Positions 7,083 to 12,483 of a stretch of 12,483 nt of DNA are shown here, one piece after another. Position numbers and translations under genes: made by a program. A model generated the notes under the pieces. That model worked only from the letters and a program-made list of their open reading frames with translations, was not told the origin of the DNA and searched no databases. The stretch's first letter is position 1; each line of letters begins with the position of its first letter. This DNA is from Chloroflexota bacterium. GTDB taxonomy: Bacteria; Chloroflexota; Limnocylindria; P2-11E. The stretch lies in assembly GCA_005881085.1 (NCBI GenBank), contig VBGU01000003.1, positions 1 to 12,483 on the forward strand. The letters are read 5' to 3'.

Positions 7083-7091
7083 TGCGGCAAG

Positions 7092-8173
<1,082 letters not shown>

Positions 8174-8177
<4 letters not shown>

Positions 8178-10003
8178 CCCTTCGGGGTTCCACGAGCGAC
8201 TTCCCGCTCGAATCGGTCATAGGGCTCCTCGCGGGCACATCGAAGACTGGGGAGCTACAGGTACGTGGTGACTCGAAGGTCGGAGCGCTCGGCTTTGCGA
8301 GCGGTCGACTCGTCGCCGCGGTCATCGAAGGCGAGGGGGGCGAGAACGCTCTCGGCGCCATCTTCGCGATTTCCCAAGCCGAATTCGAGTTCACGCCCTG
8401 GGAGTCGGCGCCCGAGGCGAACCTGGAGGGCGGGGATCTCGTCTCGCTCCTGAAGCGTGCCGCCGAGGCGCGTGATCGCATCACGAACATCCGCAGCTCG
8501 ATTCCCGACGATCGCATGCGCTTCCGGCTCTCCGAGAAGGCCGCGGACCAGGGCGCCGTCACGTTCACGCCAGATCGCTGGCGCGCGCTCCTTGCCGTCA
8601 ACGGCGAACGCGACGTCGCGGCGGTCGCGGAGCAGCTGCGCCTTGGAAAGATGCAGACCCTGACCCTTCTTTCCGGCCTCGTGAAGGAGGGCGTGATCGA
8701 GGCGTTGCCGCCGGCGGAGAACAGGTCGGCCGTCGCGCAGCCCGGGTTCTCGGCGCCCGAGCCAAGCGCGCCATCCGAGCCGGAGCCGGCCCCGCCGACG
8801 CACGAATGGTCGGCGCCACCGGTCGCCGAGGAAACCCAAGCACCAACGCACGACTGGTCCAGCAGCAGATCCGCGCCGGCGTGGCAAGAATCCGAGCCGG
8901 CCAAAGAAGAGCGTGCCCAGCCCGCGCAGGATCGGTCCACGAGCGCGCCCGATTGGACCGCGAAAGAGCCGGAGGCACCCGCGCCTAGAGAATCCGCCGC
9001 GCCGGCGCCCGCGGTGCGTGAGGATCTGCAGGCCGAGATCGCGCAGCGCATGGGCGGGTTTGGTCCCGCGCCCGAGTCGGCCCCGGGCGTCGAGGTGCCG
9101 CCGGCCGTCGACAATCGGCTGTCCTCGCTCTCGGGCCTCTTCGCGCCGGGTCCCGCCGCGAACGCGCCTGCGCCGCAGGCTCCGCAGACGCCGCAAACCA
9201 AACCGAAGGAAAGCGATTGGTGGCGCGCGCCCGGTGGTGGCGTGCCCGCCCAAGCGGCAACCGCCCCAGGTGCGCCCGCTCCGAGTGCGCCCGCTCCAGG
9301 TGCGCCCGCGGAATCGTGGATGACGGCGCCGCCAGCGTCGAAAGAAGCCCCAGCGAACACGTGGGCGCCGACCGCGAAACCCAAAGAACCGCCCGCGAAC
9401 GCCAATCCGTGGGGAGCACCCGCGCCGCAGCAGGAGTCGTCCGCGAAGGACGCGGCTGCCGCGCGCACCGACGAGTGGGCGCCGCCGCTGCGACCGCCCG
9501 CCGCATCCGACGCGACGGCGGAAAAGGACAAGAAGAAGAGCGGCGGGGGATTTCTGGGTCGGTTCCGCCGCGAGGAGCCGCCGACGCCGATCGCGCACAT
9601 CGCGCCCGCATCGGCGGCCGCGACCAAGACGGGGAAGCTCGCGTCGCTGTCGAACGCGCTGCTCATGGAATACAACAGCGGCGGCTACGGCAAAGGGAAG
9701 ATCGAGACGCGGCTTGCGAATCTCTTGATGCGCGTCGACGAGCAGGCCGACCCGATCGATCGCCCATTGCCGGTCGTCGACGACCTCATCGACGCGGCCG
9801 CACTCGAGCGCGAAGGGTTCGACGAGCAACAGGCCGTGCCATACCTCGCGACGCTGGTGCGACAGATCTACGACGATGCGGAGCGCGCCTTCGGCAAGGA
9901 CAAAGCGAAGAAGGGTTACAAAGCGGCGCAGCAGCAGGTGTTCGGCGGTGACGCCAACGCGCTGCTGTCGCCGGAGCTCGCCGGCAAGCTCCCGAAGGTC
10001 TGA
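8174..10003 (+). CDS. DUF4388 (PATAN-type) protein with long Pro/Ala/Trp linker
   Basis: A 609-residue protein from GTG 8174, overlapping the ATPase stop (GTGA). Residues 1-95 match the DUF4388/PATAN pattern: DFPLESVIGLLAGTSKTGELQV (9-30), GALGFASGRLVAAVIEGEGGENALGAIF (37-64), then FEFTPW. Residues 115-178 look like a winged-helix-type segment common in DUF4388 proteins. About 185-475 is a low-complexity Pro/Ala/Glu linker, surely disordered, dotted with ten tryptophans; it holds a short more ordered patch at 281-325. A basic stretch, KDKKKSGGGFLGRFRR (451-466), precedes a helical C-terminal domain (485-609). DUF4388 proteins are thought to act in signalling or cell-polarity scaffolds; no enzyme motif is present. 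No signal peptide is visible. Sitting between a sugar-transport ATPase and a sugar kinase suggests a link to carbohydrate sensing or placement of the uptake system, but this is inference. The C-terminal domain is unrecognised. Confidence 0.82.
9266..9310 (+). repeat. Three 15-bp in-frame tandem repeats (PGAPA/PSAPA)
   Basis: Three adjacent 15-base units begin at 9266, 9281 and 9296, with consensus CCAGGTGCGCCCGCT; unit two has GA for AG near its start and unit three ends in G. They encode PGAPA-PSAPA-PGAPA in the DUF4388 linker. Being a multiple of three, changes in copy number would alter linker length without breaking the frame. Confidence 0.8.
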
Positions 10004-10935
10004 GCCTCTACCTCGGCATCGATCTCGGCGCCTCGAACATCCGCAGCGTCATCGCGCGTGACGAGCAGCCGGTCCCGCGCATCATCTCGCGCGACGAGCG
10101 CCCGACTCCGCGGACGGGAGCCGCCGACGTCATCGCCGCGATCGCCGAGAGCGCGAAGGCATCGCTCGGGATGATGGGCACGTCTCCTCGGGATCTGGCA
10201 GGTGCCGCGTGCTCGGCGCCCGGGCCCCTCGATCACGTGCGCGGCATCGTCCACGACGCGCCCAACATCAACGGGTTCGCCAACGTCCAGCTCGCTGCGG
10301 GTCTCGCGAGGGCTCTCGGGATCGACGCAGTCTTTGTCGATCGAGATACGGTCATGGCGGCGATCGGCGAGGGCGTCGCCGGTGCGGCCAAGGGCGTCCG
10401 CGATTACGTCTACGTCACGATCTCGACCGGCATCGGCGGAGGGCTCGTCATCGGCGGACGGCTGCTCCGCGGGGTGACGAATATCGCGGGCGAGATCGGA
10501 CATCTCCCGGTCGCGCTCGAAGGCCCGCGGTGCGGATGCGGGAGCTACGGCTGCGTCGAGTCGCTGGCCGCTGGGCGATTCCTTGCCGAGGCCTACGGTG
10601 TCGACGACGCCGCGCGGGTTTTCGCTGCTGCCGCTGCGGGGGAGCCCAAGGCCGTCGCGATCATCGCGCGCGCCGAAGCGGCGCTGGGCAACCTCGCGAT
10701 CATCCTGGTGAACGGCCTGAACCCGTCGCTCATCGTCATCGGCGGCTCCGTCGCCGAGCACGAACCGGCGCATACGATCGAGCCGATGCGCCGGGCGATC
10801 GCGACGCGCGCCTTCCGCGTCGCCGCGGATGCGGTGCGCCTGGTCCCCCCCGGCCTCGGCCGCGACGTCGGCATGCTGGGTGCGGTGATCAGCGTGCGCG
10901 AACGGCTCGCGGGCCGGGCGGAATGGTTCCTCTAG
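10000..10935 (+). CDS. ROK family sugar kinase (glucokinase-like), probable CTG start
   Basis: A 311-residue ROK kinase if begun at CTG 10000, the normal length for the family. It should phosphorylate glucose or a related hexose or amino sugar with ATP. Motifs: ATP-binding LGIDLGASNIR (5-15, D8 and G10), APNINGF (87-93), catalytic D116 in VDRDTVMAAIGE (113-124; families usually have END, here DRD), STGIGGG (142-148), GEIGH (164-168), and the zinc/ROK signature CGCGSYGCVE (178-187) with H168, C178, C180 and C185. There is no N-terminal helix-turn-helix, so it is a kinase and not a ROK repressor. The frame has a stop at 9949-9951 and no ATG, GTG or TTG before the phosphate loop; the first ATG (10171) would delete 57 residues including D8. 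CTG overlaps the previous stop as CTGA, matching the 4-base overlaps elsewhere in the window. Confidence 0.88.
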   Translation: MSLYLGIDLGASNIRSVIARDEQPVPRIISRDERPTPRTGAADVIAAIAESAKASLGMMGTSPRDLAGAACSAPGPLDHVRGIVHDAPNINGFANVQLAAGLARALGIDAVFVDRDTVMAAIGEGVAGAAKGVRDYVYVTISTGIGGGLVIGGRLLRGVTNIAGEIGHLPVALEGPRCGCGSYGCVESLAAGRFLAEAYGVDDAARVFAAAAAGEPKAVAIIARAEAALGNLAIILVNGLNPSLIVIGGSVAEHEPAHTIEPMRRAIATRAFRVAADAVRLVPPGLGRDVGMLGAVISVRERLAGRAEWFL

Positions 10936-10963
10936 TCTTCTAGCACGGACGCGCTCGATCTCG

Positions 10964-10998
10964 GGCCCCTACCCGTCAGGGGCCTACCCCTGGGGAGG
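10964..10998 (+). promoter_or_regulatory. gap leader: competing hairpins and strong Shine-Dalgarno
   Basis: GGCCCCT (10964-10970) and AGGGGCC (10978-10984) form a perfect 7-bp stem with a 7-base loop. AGGGG (10978-10982) can instead pair with CCCCT (10987-10991), and CCCC (10987-10990) can pair with GGGG (10992-10995) in the Shine-Dalgarno GGGGAGG (10992-10998), which lies 5 bases before the gap ATG. The alternatives are mutually exclusive, so the leader could switch ribosome access. It resembles no riboswitch class I know. The SD contrasts with its absence at other starts in the window. Confidence 0.45.
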
Positions 10999-11003
10999 CG
11001 CAC

Positions 11004-12032
11004 ATGAAAGCTCGTGTCGCGATCAATGGGTTCGGTCGCATCGGCCGCCAGTTCTTAAAAGCCTCGCTCGAGCGGCACCCTGAGGTCGAGATCGTCGCAT
11101 TGAACGACCTCGCCGACCCGAAGATGAACGCGCATCTCTTCAAACACGATTCGAACTACGGCAAGTACCAGGGCGACGTCTCGGCGACCGCGGACTCGCT
11201 CGTCGTCGACGGACGCAAGATCAAAGTGCTCCAGGAACGCGATCCGGCGAAGCTGCCGTGGAAGGATCTCGAAGTCGACATCGTCGTGGAGTCGACCGGC
11301 TTCTTCACCGACGCGACGAAGGCGAAGGCGCACATCGACGCGGGGGCGAAGTACGTGATCATCTCCGCGCCCGCCAAGAACGAGGACAAGACGATCGTCC
11401 TCGGGGTGAACGAGAAGGAGTTCGACCCGGAGAAGCACCACATCATCTCGAACGCGTCCTGCACGACGAACGGCCTCGCTCCGGTAGCGAAGGTCCTGAA
11501 CGACGAGTTCGGGATCGAGAAGGGATTCCTCACGACGATCCATTCGAAGACGCTGAGCCAGCGTTTGCTCGACACCGTCGCGAACGATCCACGTGATGCG
11601 AGGGCCGCGTCGGAGAACATCGTTCCCGCGGAGACGGGTGCGGCACGTGCCGTCGCCCTCGTCATCCCCGAGCTGAAGGGACGCTTCACGGGCATGGCTT
11701 TCCGCGTCCCGACCCCGACCGTTTCCGTCGTCGACTTCACGGCGACCCTCAAGCGCGAGGTCACCAAGGAAGAGGTCAACGCCGCATTCAAGCGCGCATC
11801 TGAGGGATCGCTCAAGGGGATCATGGATTACACCGAGGAGCCGCTCGTCTCGAGCGATCTCAAAGGCGACGCGCACTCGACGATCGTGAGCGCGATGGAC
11901 ACGATCGTCCTCGGCAACATGGTCAAGATCATTTCCTGGTACGACAACGAATGGGGCTACGCGTGCCGCCTCGCCGACATCACCGAGTTCGTCGCCTCCA
12001 AGATGCGCGTGCCGGTCGCCGCTGGCCGCTAG
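11004..12032 (+). CDS. gap: Type I glyceraldehyde-3-phosphate dehydrogenase
   Basis: A 342-residue NAD-dependent glycolytic enzyme converting glyceraldehyde 3-phosphate to 1,3-bisphosphoglycerate. The Rossmann motif INGFGRIGRQ is at 7-16; D35 after ALN suggests NAD preference. The active-site block SNASCTTN (149-156) holds the nucleophile C153, and TTIH (177-180) the catalytic H180. TGAARAV (211-217) and GMAFRVPTPTVSVVD (230-244) complete the phosphate sites. The C-terminal SWYDNEWGYA is intact. What is odd is the S-loop: the near-universal HAYTNDQ...DLPHKDLRRAR reads HSKTLSQRLLDTVANDPRDAR (180-200), replacing the phosphate-site Asp (family position 181) by Ser185, Pro188 by Val192 and Arg194 by Asp198. 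Flanks align without gaps, so this is not a frameshift. ATG 11004 has a strong GGGGAGG site. Followed by pgk, as in many bacteria. Confidence 0.95.
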   Translation: MKARVAINGFGRIGRQFLKASLERHPEVEIVALNDLADPKMNAHLFKHDSNYGKYQGDVSATADSLVVDGRKIKVLQERDPAKLPWKDLEVDIVVESTGFFTDATKAKAHIDAGAKYVIISAPAKNEDKTIVLGVNEKEFDPEKHHIISNASCTTNGLAPVAKVLNDEFGIEKGFLTTIHSKTLSQRLLDTVANDPRDARAASENIVPAETGAARAVALVIPELKGRFTGMAFRVPTPTVSVVDFTATLKREVTKEEVNAAFKRASEGSLKGIMDYTEEPLVSSDLKGDAHSTIVSAMDTIVLGNMVKIISWYDNEWGYACRLADITEFVASKMRVPVAAGR

Positions 12033-12483
12033 CACGGTCGCGCTCTTTCACAAGCGGACCATCCGCGACGCCGACGTCCGCGGAAAGCGCGTACTCGTCC
12101 GCGTCGACTTCAACGTGCCGCTCGACGACGGCAAGGTCGCTGACGACACGCGCATTCGCGCGGCGCTTCCCACTCTCAGCGCCCTTATCGAAGGCGGCGC
12201 GTCGCTCGGGCTGGTCTCTCACCTGGGGCGTCCCAAAGGAACCGACGCCAAGCTCTCGCTCGGGCCGGTCGCGAAGCGGCTCGCGGAGATCACCAAACAC
12301 GAGGTCCCGCTTCTCGACGACTCGGTGGGTCCGGGCGTCGAGAAGGCCGTCCGCGCGATGGAGCCTGGCGACGTCGTGATGCTCGAGAATGTCCGCTTCC
12401 ATCCGGAGGAGGAACGCAACGATCCGGGGTTCGCGAAGCAGCTCGCGGCCGGCTTCGACCTCTACGTGAACGATGCGTTCGGA
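12022..12483 (+). CDS. pgk: Phosphoglycerate kinase (3' end cut by window; start uncertain)
   Basis: The frame encodes the N-terminal domain of phosphoglycerate kinase, which makes ATP from 1,3-bisphosphoglycerate in lower glycolysis. KRTIRDADVRGKRVLVRVDFNVPL begins at 12052; DTRIRAALPTL, LVSHLGRPKG (substrate-binding HLGRP) and VVMLENVRFHPEEERN follow, ending in YVNDAFG at the edge. The protein normally opens MF-x-KKTIRD, which points to a start near 12043, but the codon there is CTC. No ATG, GTG or TTG lies upstream in frame within reach; the nearest near-cognate is CTG at 12022, overlapping the last 11 bases of gap, and I take it tentatively. The first in-frame GTG (12115) falls inside the substrate-binding VRVDFNVP motif and cannot be right. 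Co-transcription with gap is likely. Confidence 0.9.
   Translation, partial: MAASTVALFHKRTIRDADVRGKRVLVRVDFNVPLDDGKVADDTRIRAALPTLSALIEGGASLGLVSHLGRPKGTDAKLSLGPVAKRLAEITKHEVPLLDDSVGPGVEKAVRAMEPGDVVMLENVRFHPEEERNDPGFAKQLAAGFDLYVNDAFG

Noticed and set aside
6969..7091. Upstream extension of the ABC ATPase frame to 6969
   Set aside because: It overlaps the end of the secreted-protein gene and adds residues absent from the family; ATG 7092 gives the typical N-terminus.

Overview
This is high-GC bacterial DNA, densely coding, with ten protein genes and no RNA genes, insertion sequences or CRISPR arrays that I can see. The sequence does not prove the host. The GC content, frequent GTG/TTG starts, probable leaderless promoters, a DUF4388 (PATAN-type) protein and the gap-pgk order would suit an uncultured Chloroflexota or actinobacterium-like soil or freshwater lineage. 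That placement is inference only.

Left arm (1-2728, minus strand): a GT81/GT2-like glycosyltransferase is translationally coupled, through a GTGA stop/start overlap, to a glycogen-debranching-type glucosidase that runs off the left edge. A strong GC hairpin sits just before the overlap.

Divergent junction (about 2729-2750): only about 20 bp separate the minus-strand glycosyltransferase from a plus-strand dedA gene. The gap carries a symmetric TANNNTA element that can act as a -10 box in both directions.

Centre (2751-7012, plus strand): dedA is coupled by a TTGA overlap to an unusual 1001-residue open frame that joins a PAP2-type membrane phosphatase to a complete GH38 alpha-mannosidase. Next comes a 102-bp gap with three copies of a GCACGAAT-centred palindrome at two-helical-turn spacing, then a small secreted protein of unknown function.

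Right arm (7092-12483, plus strand): an orphan MsmK/UgpC-type sugar ABC transporter ATPase, a DUF4388 protein with a long Pro/Ala-rich, tryptophan-dotted linker, and a ROK-family sugar kinase follow one another with 4-base overlaps. The ROK gene seems to start at a CTG codon. After a 68-bp leader with competing hairpins and a strong Shine-Dalgarno come glyceraldehyde-3-phosphate dehydrogenase, with an atypical S-loop, and the start of phosphoglycerate kinase, which lacks an obvious canonical start codon.

The theme is carbohydrate metabolism. The left and centre deal with making and trimming glucosides or mannosides and perhaps recycling lipid carriers. The right arm runs from sugar uptake (ATPase) through sugar phosphorylation (ROK) to lower glycolysis (GAPDH, PGK). 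The most unusual items are the PAP2-GH38 fusion, the tandem palindromes, the non-canonical starts and the divergent GAPDH S-loop.
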